From positions 124,001 to 188,000 of the forward strand of contig NZ_BAABFN010000022.1 in NCBI RefSeq assembly GCF_039541075.1: a DNA stretch of 64,000 bases, given 5' to 3'. Source of the DNA: Compostibacter hankyongensis (lineage in GTDB: Bacteria; Bacteroidota; Bacteroidia; Chitinophagales; Chitinophagaceae). A program made the translations under genes and the position numbers. The notes beneath the pieces were generated by a model. It was not told the DNA's origin and ran no database searches. It saw only the letters and a program-made list of their open reading frames with translations. Positions 15,992 to 24,194 of this stretch are shown here, one piece after another (positions within the stretch are counted from its first letter, which is position 1; every line of letters starts with the position of its first letter).

Positions 15992-18256
15992 ATGGTTTTT
16001 GATATTGAAATGATTAAAAAGGTTTACGCCGCATTACCCGGTCAGGTGGGTGAAACGCGTAAGCTGACAGGGAAGCCGCTTACCCTGTCCGAAAAGATCC
16101 TGTATGCTCATTTATTCAATCATACCTCCCATGCGTTCAGGCGCGGGGAAGACTATGTAGAGTTTCGTCCGGACCGTGTGGCCATGCAGGACGCTACGGC
16201 CCAGATGGCGCTGCTCCAGTTCAAGACCTGCGGGAGGGACAAGGTAGCCGTGCCCTCCACCGTACACTGCGATCACCTCATACAGGCCCAGACCGGCGCA
16301 GATGCCGATCTGGAAAAAGCGCTCTCGGTCAACCGGGAAGTCTACGATTTTCTCGGCTCCATATCCAACAAGTACGGCATCGGCTTCTGGAAGCCCGGAG
16401 CCGGTATCATTCACCAGGTAGTGCTGGAAAACTATGCCTTCCCCGGCGGTATGATGATCGGTACCGATTCCCATACCCCCAATGCCGGCGGTCTGGGTAT
16501 GGTCGCCATCGGCGTGGGTGGTGCGGATGCAGTGGACGTTATGGCCGGCCTCCCCTGGGAGCTCAAGATGCCCAAGCTGATCGGGGTGAAGCTGACCGGC
16601 AGGATGAGCGGGTGGACCTCTCCCAAAGACATCATCCTGAAAGTGGCCGGTATCCTGACCGTAAAAGGCGGTACCGGAGCCATCGTGGAATATTTCGGCG
16701 AAGGGGCGGATAGCCTCAGCGCCACCGGAAAGGGTACCATCTGCAATATGGGAGCCGAGATCGGCGCCACCTGTTCCATCTTCGGCTATGACGATAAGAT
16801 GGCCGCCTATCTCAAAGCCACCGGCCGCGAGGAAGTAGCCGCCCTGGCAGACCAGATCCGCGAGCACCTCCGTCCGGATGCCGAAGTATATGCAGCACCT
16901 GAAAAATACTACGACCAGGTAATCGAGATCAACCTGAGCGAGCTGGAACCGCATGTAAACGGTCCTTTTACCCCGGACCTGGCCTGGCCCGTTTCCAAGA
17001 TGAAAGAAGCCGTGGAAGCCAATGGCTGGCCGGACGAGGTGGAGGTAGCCCTTATCGGTTCCTGTACCAACTCTTCCTATGAAGACATCACCCGGGCAGC
17101 ATCCGTAGCCCGGCAGGCGGAGGAAAAAGGGCTGAAGGCCAAAAGCGAATTTACCATTACCCCGGGCTCGGAGCAGGTACGCTATACCGTGGACCGCGAC
17201 GGCCTGCTGGCCAACTTCGACAGCATCGGCGGGATAGTGCTCGCCAACGCTTGCGGCCCCTGCATCGGGCAATGGGCCCGTCATATCGACGACCCTTCCC
17301 GGAAAAATACCATTGTCACCTCCTTTAACCGGAACTTCGCCAAACGCAATGACGGGCTGGCCTCCACCCATGCCTTTGTGGCCTCCCCCGAGATCGTCAC
17401 CGCCTTTGCCCTGGCCGGCCGGCTCTCCTTCAACCCGCTGAAGGACACCCTCACGAATGAAAAGGGCGAGCAGGTGATGCTCGACGAACCGCGGGGCGAA
17501 GAGCTGCCCGCACGCGGCTTTGCCGTGGAAGACCCCGGGTATGTCGCCCCTGCCAAGGATGGCAGCCATGTAGAGGTGATCGTATCCCCGGACTCAGAGC
17601 GGCTGCAGCTGCTGGAGCCATTCCCTGCCTGGGACGGGAACGACCTGAAAGATCTCCGGCTACTGATCAAGGCCAAAGGAAAATGCACGACCGACCATAT
17701 CTCCATGGCCGGACCTTGGCTGAAATACCGGGGTCACCTGGACAACATCTCCAACAACCTGCTCATCGGTGCGGTAAATGCCTATAACGACCAGACCAAC
17801 AGCGTGAAGAATGTCCTTACCGGGGAATACGGTGAAGTGCCCAAGGTACAGCGTGCCTACAAGGCCGCCGGCATCGGCAGCGTAGTGGTGGGCGATGAAA
17901 ATTACGGCGAAGGCTCCAGCCGCGAACATGCCGCTATGGAACCCCGTCATTTAGGCGTACGCGTTATCCTGGTAAAATCCTTTGCCCGTATACACGAAAC
18001 CAACCTGAAAAAGCAGGGTATGCTGGGAATCACCTTTGCCGATAAGAACGATTACGAAAAAGTACAGGAAGACGATATCATCGATATAACGGGACTGACG
18101 GCATTCGCACCCGGCAAACCGCTCACCGTAGTCCTGCATCATAAGGACGGCAGCAGCGATACTTTCCAGGCCAACCATACTTATAATGCGCAGCAGATCG
18201 AATGGTTCAAGGCCGGCAGCGCGCTGAATCTTATCCGGAAACAATTTGCCGGATAA
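15992..18256 (+). CDS. acn: Aconitate hydratase
   Basis: The 754-residue enzyme isomerises citrate to isocitrate in the TCA cycle in the cytoplasm, using a [4Fe-4S] cluster. Cluster ligands are visible as Cys358 (IGSCTNSSYED) and Cys421/Cys424 (NACGPCIGQW). The N-terminal domain contains the substrate-binding GTDSHTPNAGGLG. The C-terminal swivelling domain contains GDENYGEGSSREHAA. ATG at 15992 is chosen because the protein then starts MVFDIEMIKKVYA with normal family length, and because a -7 element lies just upstream. A long terminator hairpin follows the stop. It is a single gene with no partner genes nearby. Confidence 0.96.
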   Translation: MVFDIEMIKKVYAALPGQVGETRKLTGKPLTLSEKILYAHLFNHTSHAFRRGEDYVEFRPDRVAMQDATAQMALLQFKTCGRDKVAVPSTVHCDHLIQAQTGADADLEKALSVNREVYDFLGSISNKYGIGFWKPGAGIIHQVVLENYAFPGGMMIGTDSHTPNAGGLGMVAIGVGGADAVDVMAGLPWELKMPKLIGVKLTGRMSGWTSPKDIILKVAGILTVKGGTGAIVEYFGEGADSLSATGKGTICNMGAEIGATCSIFGYDDKMAAYLKATGREEVAALADQIREHLRPDAEVYAAPEKYYDQVIEINLSELEPHVNGPFTPDLAWPVSKMKEAVEANGWPDEVEVALIGSCTNSSYEDITRAASVARQAEEKGLKAKSEFTITPGSEQVRYTVDRDGLLANFDSIGGIVLANACGPCIGQWARHIDDPSRKNTIVTSFNRNFAKRNDGLASTHAFVASPEIVTAFALAGRLSFNPLKDTLTNEKGEQVMLDEPRGEELPARGFAVEDPGYVAPAKDGSHVEVIVSPDSERLQLLEPFPAWDGNDLKDLRLLIKAKGKCTTDHISMAGPWLKYRGHLDNISNNLLIGAVNAYNDQTNSVKNVLTGEYGEVPKVQRAYKAAGIGSVVVGDENYGEGSSREHAAMEPRHLGVRVILVKSFARIHETNLKKQGMLGITFADKNDYEKVQEDDIIDITGLTAFAPGKPLTVVLHHKDGSSDTFQANHTYNAQQIEWFKAGSALNLIRKQFAG

Positions 18257-18283
18257 GCTTTCCGCAAGCAGAAAAGACAACGG

Positions 18284-18349
18284 GTCCCGTTCCGCCTCAG
18301 CGTGTGCCGTACCGGCACAATGCACCACAGGCAGGACGGGACTTTTTTT
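18284..18349 (+). terminator. Terminator after aconitase
   Basis: A long stem has arms GTCCCGTTCCGCCT and AGGCAGGACGGGAC (near-perfect pairing). It encloses a smaller GTGCCG/CGGCAC hairpin and is followed by seven T residues. It lies 28 bases after the aconitase stop and reaches the stop codon of the convergent methyltransferase gene. Confidence 0.8.
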
Positions 18350-19295
18350 ATGCTTCCAGACGGTAGCACCAGCGAAAGAGCTTCTTCCGGAAGTCAAAGG
18401 GCGTGGTAGCGGCCGTAATATCCCGGATGGCCCTGGCCCGGATTTGCAGGGCGTCCAGCTGGAACTTCCGGGAGTTGGTGCTGAAGTAAAGCACTCCGCC
18501 GGGACGCATGGCGCGGAGGACCTGGTTGAGCAGGGTAACATGATCGCGCTGGATATCGAGGAAGTCCTTCATGGATTTGCTGTTGCTGAAGGTAGGTGGG
18601 TCCATGACCGCCAGGTCAAACATGCCGGGGCGCAGGGAGGCCAGATATTGCTTGACATCTGCCCGGATAAAATGATGCCGGCGGGGATCCAGCAGTCCGT
18701 TGAGCTGCATGTTATCTTCCGCCCAGCGCAGGTAGGTATTGGACAGGTCCACCGAAGTGACCTCTGCCGCTCCCCCCGCGGCGGCATATACCGAAAAGGC
18801 ACCCGTATAGCAGAAGAGGTTCAGCATCTTTTTCCCGGCCGCTTCCTCCCGGACCATAGCCCGGGTAATACGGTGATCCGGAAAAAGACCGGTATCCAGA
18901 TAATCGCTGAGGTTGACCCTGAACCGCAGCCCGGCCTCCTCCACCACAAAATCATGATGCGCCGCAGCGGTTTTCTGGTACTGGCCTTCGCGGCCTTCCT
19001 TACGGCGCCGCTCCTTCAGGAAAATCATCTCCCGTGGCACTCCCAGCACTTCCGAGATGATGTCCAGGCTGCCTTCCAGCCAGGTCTCATATTCCGTTTC
19101 ATCCAGCGCATGCCGGCGCCGGTACTCGGCCACATACAGGGCCTGGCCATACCGGTCTATACAAAAGGGAAATTCAGGAAGATCGTGATCGTAGATGCGG
19201 TAACAGCTGATCTGCTGACGGCCGGCCTGGCGGTTGATATGCCGGGCCACCTTCTGCAGCCTGTTGCGGAACATGTTAAATTTCTCTTCCGTCAT
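18348..19295 (-). CDS. RlmK-like class I SAM-dependent 23S rRNA methyltransferase
   Basis: The 315-residue protein has an N-terminal RNA-binding-like region (residues 1-135), then a Rossmann methyltransferase domain. Motif I NLFCYTGAFSVYAAAGGA lies near residue 152. The catalytic-region motif VMDPPTFSNSKSMKDFLD, followed by RDHVTLLN, closely resembles the RlmK half of E. coli RlmKL, which makes m7G2069 in 23S rRNA, and less closely RlmI. The modified base in this organism is inferred, not shown. It is the last gene of a three-gene operon; its start overlaps the phosphoesterase stop by 4 bases (ATGA), and it converges on aconitase. Confidence 0.82.
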   Translation of the reverse strand: MTEEKFNMFRNRLQKVARHINRQAGRQQISCYRIYDHDLPEFPFCIDRYGQALYVAEYRRRHALDETEYETWLEGSLDIISEVLGVPREMIFLKERRRKEGREGQYQKTAAAHHDFVVEEAGLRFRVNLSDYLDTGLFPDHRITRAMVREEAAGKKMLNLFCYTGAFSVYAAAGGAAEVTSVDLSNTYLRWAEDNMQLNGLLDPRRHHFIRADVKQYLASLRPGMFDLAVMDPPTFSNSKSMKDFLDIQRDHVTLLNQVLRAMRPGGVLYFSTNSRKFQLDALQIRARAIRDITAATTPFDFRKKLFRWCYRLEA

Positions 19296-19789
19296 AGCCG
19301 TGGCAGTTCGATTACTTCCAGCTGCTCCACGCGTCCCTTATCCAGGGCAAAACGCAGGAGGGTCTGTACCTTATGCCAGCCCTGCAGGCCGCAGGCGCCT
19401 GGATTGAGATGCAGCAGATTCAGCTTTTTATCGGGCATTACTTTCAGGATATGGGAATGCCCGCTGATGAACAGCTGCGGGGGCCGGGCATGGATGAGGG
19501 GTTTCACGCGGGGGGCATAGCGTCCGGGATAACCGCCGATATGGGTCATCCAGACCGCCACCCCCTCCAGGGTAAAGCGCAGATCCTCCGGATAACGGAT
19601 ACGGATCTCCGCACCGTCTATATTGCCGTATACGGCACGGAAAGGTTTAAAAGCTTCCAGCTGGTCTGCCAGCGCCACGCCTCCTCCGATATCGCCGGCA
19701 TGCCATATCTCATCTACTGCTCCGAAATGGGAAAATATCCCGGGATGAAGATATCCGTGCGTGTCCGACAAAAGCCCGATCCGGGTCAT
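19292..19789 (-). CDS. YfcE/MJ0936-family metallophosphoesterase
   Basis: The 165-residue cytoplasmic protein has the full calcineurin-like metal-site set: LLSDTHG at residues 6-12, HAGDIGG near 30, a GNID (GNxD/E) motif near 55, MTHIGG near 81 and SGHSHI near 108. Members are dinuclear-metal phosphodiesterases with broad activity on model phosphodiesters, and their physiological substrates are largely unknown. It sits between the SET-domain gene (2-base gap) and the rRNA methyltransferase gene (4-base overlap), so all three are probably co-translated. The operon partners hint at a role near RNA or protein modification, which is speculation. Confidence 0.88.
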   Translation of the reverse strand: MTRIGLLSDTHGYLHPGIFSHFGAVDEIWHAGDIGGGVALADQLEAFKPFRAVYGNIDGAEIRIRYPEDLRFTLEGVAVWMTHIGGYPGRYAPRVKPLIHARPPQLFISGHSHILKVMPDKKLNLLHLNPGACGLQGWHKVQTLLRFALDKGRVEQLEVIELPRL

Positions 19790-19791
19790 GC

Positions 19792-20184
19792 TCAGCGCTG
19801 CTTTTTCACCTTGAACCAGAGCGGGCTTTCGTCCTCAGCCGCCCCGTTATAGTTGATGAACAGCTCCTCCCCTTTCTCTATCTTCCGGATGGTCTTTATC
19901 TTCATCACTTTCTTTTTAAAATCAAATTCTCCCGCACAGTTGGGCGTATAAGAATGGTTGTATAGCGACGCCCACCCGAGGGCCACGCAGGAGCGGTGCT
20001 TGCCCGACCAGTCAAAAAGATAGTTATACAGATGCGTTTTAAGCGCCTTTACCGTGTCCTTGTCGCTCAGCACCAGCACGGGGGCCTCTTCGATAAGGAT
20101 ACCCTTGTTGATCGCTTCTTTTGTAAAAACACCCCGTCCTTTTCCTTTGCTTTCCCGGACATAGAGGTAAGGTTTTATTTTCAT
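19792..20184 (-). CDS. Small SET-domain protein
   Basis: The 130-residue protein is essentially one SET domain. GRGVFTKEAINKGILIEE (about 17-34) is the SAM-binding N-SET motif. LYNHSYTPNC (about 73-82) corresponds to the pseudoknot NHSCxPN motif. GEELFINYN (about 105-113) holds the catalytic-region tyrosine. SET enzymes methylate protein lysines. Bacterial single-domain versions are widespread in Bacteroidota but their substrates are unknown. It is first in an operon with a phosphoesterase and an rRNA methyltransferase, which makes a ribosomal protein or another translation component a reasonable guess. It has its own -7 promoter element. Confidence 0.88.
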   Translation of the reverse strand: MKIKPYLYVRESKGKGRGVFTKEAINKGILIEEAPVLVLSDKDTVKALKTHLYNYLFDWSGKHRSCVALGWASLYNHSYTPNCAGEFDFKKKVMKIKTIRKIEKGEELFINYNGAAEDESPLWFKVKKQR

Positions 20185-20214
20185 ATGCTATAGTTTGCGC
20201 TGGGGTAATACGGG

Positions 20215-20222
20215 CAAAGGTA
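20215..20222 (-). promoter_or_regulatory. -7 promoter element for the SET-phosphoesterase-methyltransferase operon
   Basis: On the minus strand this reads TACCTTTG, an exact TAnnTTTG match 31 bases upstream of the SET-domain start codon. Confidence 0.5.
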
Positions 20223-20357
20223 ATAAACTGTATCTGGGTATCATAAAGAGGGGGATCGCGGAAACACAAAAGTTTTGTTCGTTTCTGCAAGTTAAAGTAA
20301 ATTGCGGCGCTTTTGGCATATATTGCCGCCACCTTAAGTTATTTTCAGCGATGGACG

Positions 20358-21743
20358 ATGGAAAACGAAATGCTGACAGAGATATTCCTCCCCCTGGCGG
20401 AGGAAGGCAGCTCTGCCGGCCTGCAGGAGCTGCTCGATGAACAACTGATCATGGATATTGCGGAACTGATTGACGAGTATCCGCAGTATGAGAACCTTAT
20501 TATTTCCAATCTTTCCGTCAAGCGCGCCGTCAGCGCTTTCAAGATCCTCGATTTTCCCACCCAGGAACGTATTATCAAATCGCTCCCCGGCCATAAGGTA
20601 GCGGAGCTGATCAACGAATTGCCGCCGGACGACCGGACCGCCCTGCTGAGCGAACTGCCCAGCCCCGTAGTAAAAGAGCTGCTGAAGCTCATGAATGCGG
20701 AAGAGCGGAAGATAGCCCTTTCCCTGCTGGGCTATCCGGAAGACAGCGTGGGCCGGCTGATGACGCCGGATTACCTGGACGTGGAGCCGGGCTGGACGGT
20801 ACGGCAGGTGCTGGACCATATCCGGGAGCATGGCAAGGACAGCGAAACGATCGATGTTATTTACATCGTGGATGAATACGGCAAGCTGATGGACGATATC
20901 CGGATCCGCGAGATCCTGCTGGTAGATCCCGCCACGCAGATCAGCGCGCTGATGGACGGCCGCTTTACGGCCTTTAGCGTCAGCGACAGCCAGGAGGAAG
21001 CCATCAATGTATTCCGGAAAGAAAACCGGGTCGCCCTGCCGGTGACGGATGAGCAGGATATCCTGCTGGGCATCGTCACCATCGACGACGTGCTGTGGCT
21101 GGCCAACGAGGAATACACCGAGGATATCCAGAAGATCGGGGGTACCGAGGCCCTCGACGAGCCATATCTGGATATCGCCCTGTCCCGGCTGGTAAGGAAG
21201 CGAGCCAGCGTGCTGATCATCCTTTTTCTCAGTGAGATGCTCACCACAACGGCCATGCAGCATTACCAGGAAACGGGCATCTTTCTGTCCGTCGCCGATC
21301 TGATCCTGTTCATCCCCCTGATCATGTCCAGCGGGGGCAACAGCGGCTCCCAGGCTTCCACCCTGATCATCCAGGCCATGGCCCTGGGAGAAGTCGGGCT
21401 GGCCGACTGGTGGCGGGTGATGCGACGGGAGCTGATTTCCGGTTTACTGCTGGGGATGGGGCTGGGGGCTATCGGATTCATCCGGGTGCTGCTGTGGCAG
21501 GAGCTGCATATTCATGACTACGGCCCTCACTGGATACTGATGGGCCTGACCATATTTTTTTCCCTCATCGGGGTGATCCTCTGGGGCAGCCTTATCGGCT
21601 CCATGCTGCCCATCGTGCTGAAGAAGTTCAAGGCGGATCCGGCCACCTCTTCCGCTCCCTTCGTGGCCACGCTGGTGGACGTGGTCGGTATCGTGATCTA
21701 TTGCAGTATCGCCGCCATGATCATGCGCGGTATGCTGCACTGA
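20358..21743 (+). CDS. mgtE: Magnesium transporter MgtE
   Basis: The 461-residue protein has the MgtE layout. A cytoplasmic helical N domain (about 1-120; PPDDRTALLSELPSPV) is followed by two CBS domains (about 125-255; VGRLMTPDYLDVEPG and FRKENRVALPVTDEQ). The five-helix membrane domain (about 280-461) contains the pore signature SGGNSGSQAST and the conserved ATLVDVVGIVIY helix. It forms a homodimeric, Mg2+-gated Mg2+ channel in the inner membrane; the N and CBS domains act as the sensor. ATG at 20358 is preferred because the upstream TTG/ATG alternatives add an unrelated tail. It is divergent from the SET operon and convergent with the phosphatase lipoprotein gene. Confidence 0.93.
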   Translation: MENEMLTEIFLPLAEEGSSAGLQELLDEQLIMDIAELIDEYPQYENLIISNLSVKRAVSAFKILDFPTQERIIKSLPGHKVAELINELPPDDRTALLSELPSPVVKELLKLMNAEERKIALSLLGYPEDSVGRLMTPDYLDVEPGWTVRQVLDHIREHGKDSETIDVIYIVDEYGKLMDDIRIREILLVDPATQISALMDGRFTAFSVSDSQEEAINVFRKENRVALPVTDEQDILLGIVTIDDVLWLANEEYTEDIQKIGGTEALDEPYLDIALSRLVRKRASVLIILFLSEMLTTTAMQHYQETGIFLSVADLILFIPLIMSSGGNSGSQASTLIIQAMALGEVGLADWWRVMRRELISGLLLGMGLGAIGFIRVLLWQELHIHDYGPHWILMGLTIFFSLIGVILWGSLIGSMLPIVLKKFKADPATSSAPFVATLVDVVGIVIYCSIAAMIMRGMLH

Positions 21744-21927
21744 AGATTTCCCATTGCTGATTTGAATTTGTTGGTTTGAGGTTTCTGGTTTCCGGTTTGA
21801 GGTAATCATCAAACGCAGAGCGTTCATTGAGACCACTAAAGATCATTATGCACGAAATAAATCAGCACATCATCAAATTACCAAATCATTGATGCCCTTC
21901 GCCTTTGACCTTTCACCTTTGACCCTT
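21744..21927. repeat. Intergenic degenerate repeat element between convergent genes
   Basis: This 184-base gap contains low-complexity, internally repetitive sequence: TTTGAGGTTTCTGG then TTCCGGTTTGAGG, and later CCTTTGACC and ACCTTTGACC. Such tracts are frequent between genes in this bacterial group and have no known coding role. No T-run hairpin terminator was identified within it. Confidence 0.4.
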
Positions 21928-22482
21928 TTAGGGAGCGGGGGCCGGCGGCAACGAAGGACGCCCATACGATGAACTCCGCAGACTTACCTTTCCGTGATCA
22001 TTGACCACCTCAAATAGGCGATTGTAAACCGTATCGGGGAAGGCGGGCAGCGGCTCTTTCACGCCCAGGCTGCGGAGGATGCCGGGAAGCGTATTGGCAT
22101 GGCCGACGATGAGAATGCGCTTTCCGTAATCCTTATGCACCGTCAGGCTGCGCAGCAGATCCCGGCCGCTGGTATCGGCAAGGTAACATGCCGTATCGAT
22201 CCGCTGCAGCAGCCGCAGCGAATCCGCGGTCTGCACGGTACGGACAAAAGGGGTCACATAGATCTTCCCGATGCCGGAATCCTGCAGCTTTCGCATCAGA
22301 TCGCCTGCCCGCAGGCGTCCGTACCAGGTGAGACTTCCCTCAAAGCCGGGATAACGTTCCGCATGCCGGACAATATAAAAATGCGTTACAGAATTTTCTG
22401 CCGTCCGTTTGCAACCGGCAATACCCGCTACAAAAAGGCCCGCCATGATCCAAAACAAAATAAGGCCGGAGCTGTGCTTCAT
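21928..22482 (-). CDS. Histidine phosphatase (phosphoglycerate-mutase family) lipoprotein
   Basis: The 184-residue product starts MKHSSGLILFW, with a lipoprotein signal ending AGIAGC (Cys24). It then has the histidine-phosphatase core: IVRHAERYP with the nucleophilic His near residue 37, TPFVRTVQTADS near 75 and VGHANTLPG near 128. The family transfers phosphate through a phosphohistidine, and the substrate here is unknown. A periplasmic, membrane-anchored location distinguishes it from cytoplasmic mutases. The start at 22482 is chosen over an earlier in-frame codon because it gives the signal peptide. It is divergent from the RlpA-like gene. The proline-rich tail is unremarkable. Confidence 0.85.
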   Translation of the reverse strand: MKHSSGLILFWIMAGLFVAGIAGCKRTAENSVTHFYIVRHAERYPGFEGSLTWYGRLRAGDLMRKLQDSGIGKIYVTPFVRTVQTADSLRLLQRIDTACYLADTSGRDLLRSLTVHKDYGKRILIVGHANTLPGILRSLGVKEPLPAFPDTVYNRLFEVVNDHGKVSLRSSSYGRPSLPPAPAP

Positions 22483-22559
22483 GATATGATATTCGTCATT
22501 TACGGCGGTGAAGTTACGAACTGAAGGCGAATGCCGGTCGAAGTCTGCCGGATTCGGCA

Positions 22560-22567
22560 TACTTTTG
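22560..22567 (+). promoter_or_regulatory. -7 promoter element for the RlpA-like gene
   Basis: TACTTTTG matches TAnnTTTG and lies 16 bases before the ATG at 22584, giving a very short leader. Confidence 0.45.
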
Positions 22568-22583
22568 GCGGTAAAGGCATGCC

Positions 22584-22976
22584 ATGCGTACCTATGCTGA
22601 CAATAAATCAATTCGCTCGCCGTTCCGCTGGTTTTTCCTGGCGTCGGGAATGCTCTGCCTGGGCACGGCCTGCAGTCCCCGTATCGTGCAGCGGGGAGAT
22701 GCCTCCTATTATGCGGATATGTTCAAAGGACGGCGGACGGCCAACGGGGAAATTTTCCGGCAGCATAAACGTACGGCAGCCAGTCTTACCATTCCCTTCG
22801 GCACGAAGGTAAAAGTCACCAACCTGAAAAACGGGCGTACGGTAAAGGTGCGGATCAACGACCGCGGCCCTTACGTAAACGGGCGTATCATCGACCTTTC
22901 TAAAAAAGCAGCCCGGAGAATAGGCATGCTGCGCGATGGTGTGGTGCCGGTGAAGCTCAGCTACAAGAAGAAGTGA
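22584..22976 (+). CDS. RlpA-like double-psi beta-barrel lipoprotein
   Basis: The 130-residue protein has a signal with lipobox LGTAC (Cys30) and a double-psi beta-barrel domain (about 38-127). The RlpA signatures GDASYYADMFKGRRTANGE, PFGTKVKVTNLKNG and the catalytic-region INDRGPYVNGRIIDLS are clear. RlpA proteins are septal lytic transglycosylases acting on denuded glycan strands. The usual SPOR domain is missing, so septal targeting would need another route. The conserved aspartate in NDRGP is retained, suggesting activity. It is a stand-alone gene, divergent from the histidine phosphatase gene. Confidence 0.88.
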   Translation: MRTYADNKSIRSPFRWFFLASGMLCLGTACSPRIVQRGDASYYADMFKGRRTANGEIFRQHKRTAASLTIPFGTKVKVTNLKNGRTVKVRINDRGPYVNGRIIDLSKKAARRIGMLRDGVVPVKLSYKKK

Positions 22977-23051
22977 GCTACCTCCCTCAATCATCTCTGA
23001 TCCGTACCGGAAAAATTGTCATCCTCAGGGAAAAGAATTAATTTAGTAGGG

Positions 23052-24125
23052 ATGAAAAACCTCTCCCTTCCTTACTGGATCATTCTTACTCCCATTATTG
23101 CATGGCTACTCATCCTCCTTAAAGGGTCGTTTTCCGGTATTTTATTCGTTATCGTCCTGTCCATAGTATTGATCACCGCTGTACTGGCGGCCGTACATCT
23201 GGCGGAAGTAATCGCCCACCGCGTAGGGGAACCCTTCGGCACCTTAATCCTTGCGCTGGCCGTTACCATTATTGAGCTGTCGTTGATTATAACCTTAATG
23301 TCGTCCGGAGGGGAACAGAGCATCAGCCTGGCCAGGGATACTATTTTTGCCGCCAATATGATCATCTTAAACGGCATTGTCGGTCTTTGCCTTTTAACCG
23401 GAGGGATAAAATTTCATGAGCAATCCATCACCCAGCATTCTGCCACATCTGCATTGGTTGCGTTATCTTCCATCCTGGTGCTGACGATGGTTTTCCCCAA
23501 TTACACCCAGAGCACACCCGGACCGGTGTATCATGAAGCGCAGCTCATCTTCATTTCCATTATATGCATTGTCCTTTATGCAGGGTTTATCTTCGTACAG
23601 TCTGTCCGTCACAGGGATTACTTTCTGCCCTCCGGCCATACAGCGGATGATCATGCGGCCCTGCCCAATAACCGGACAACCCTTGTAAGCCTGATCTTGT
23701 TACTGATCTGCCTGGGAGCAGTGGTATTGATGGCGAAAGCCTTATCCCCTGCCATTGAAGCGGGGGTGACTAAAATAGGGGCGCCCCAGTCGCTGGTCGG
23801 CATTATCATCGCCATGATCATATTGCTTCCGGAAGGCATTGCCGCATTCAATGCCGCCAGGGCTAACCGCCTTCAGACCAGCGTGAACCTTGCGCTCGGG
23901 TCTGCGCTGGCCAGCACCGGGTTGACCATTCCGGCTGTTGGCATATATTCTGTATTCGGCGGCTCGACCATCTTACTGGGCATCAATACAGGATCGACCG
24001 TTTTGTTGCTGCTTTCTATTTTTACGGTGATGCTGTCGTTGATCACCGGCAAAACAAACCTGCTTTACGGCATTGTATTGCTCGTGATATTTGCCACATA
24101 TCTGTTCACATCCATCATACCGTAG
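23052..24125 (+). CDS. Cation/proton antiporter (ChaA/CAX type)
   Basis: The 357-residue membrane protein has about ten to eleven transmembrane segments and two copies of the Na/Ca-exchanger alpha-repeat. The first contains GEPFGTLILALAVTIIE (about 61-77). The second contains LLPEGIAAFNAARANR (about 258-273), followed by LGSALASTGLTIPAV. The acidic residues in each repeat bind the cation. It should exchange Ca2+ (or Na+/K+) for protons across the inner membrane. ATG at 23052 gives the expected N-terminus; a TTG 12 codons upstream is less likely. It is a single gene, convergent with proline dehydrogenase. Confidence 0.88.
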   Translation: MKNLSLPYWIILTPIIAWLLILLKGSFSGILFVIVLSIVLITAVLAAVHLAEVIAHRVGEPFGTLILALAVTIIELSLIITLMSSGGEQSISLARDTIFAANMIILNGIVGLCLLTGGIKFHEQSITQHSATSALVALSSILVLTMVFPNYTQSTPGPVYHEAQLIFISIICIVLYAGFIFVQSVRHRDYFLPSGHTADDHAALPNNRTTLVSLILLLICLGAVVLMAKALSPAIEAGVTKIGAPQSLVGIIIAMIILLPEGIAAFNAARANRLQTSVNLALGSALASTGLTIPAVGIYSVFGGSTILLGINTGSTVLLLLSIFTVMLSLITGKTNLLYGIVLLVIFATYLFTSIIP

Positions 24126-24139
24126 GAAACCGGCATAGG

Positions 24140-24194
24140 GCCAACCGCAAACCCCAAATCAGGAGTCCGAAATCATTGACTACTGACTATTGAC
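24140..24194. repeat. Intergenic repeat running into the proline dehydrogenase C-terminus
   Basis: The segment ATTGACTACTGACTATTGAC and its flank form a degenerate ATTGACT repeat of the kind found between genes in this group. It covers the gap between the antiporter and proline dehydrogenase and also encodes the last codons of the latter. Confidence 0.4.

Noticed and set aside
16112..17569. Minus-strand open frame of 485 codons
   Set aside because: It is antisense to aconitase, whose motifs are complete; no recognisable protein features.
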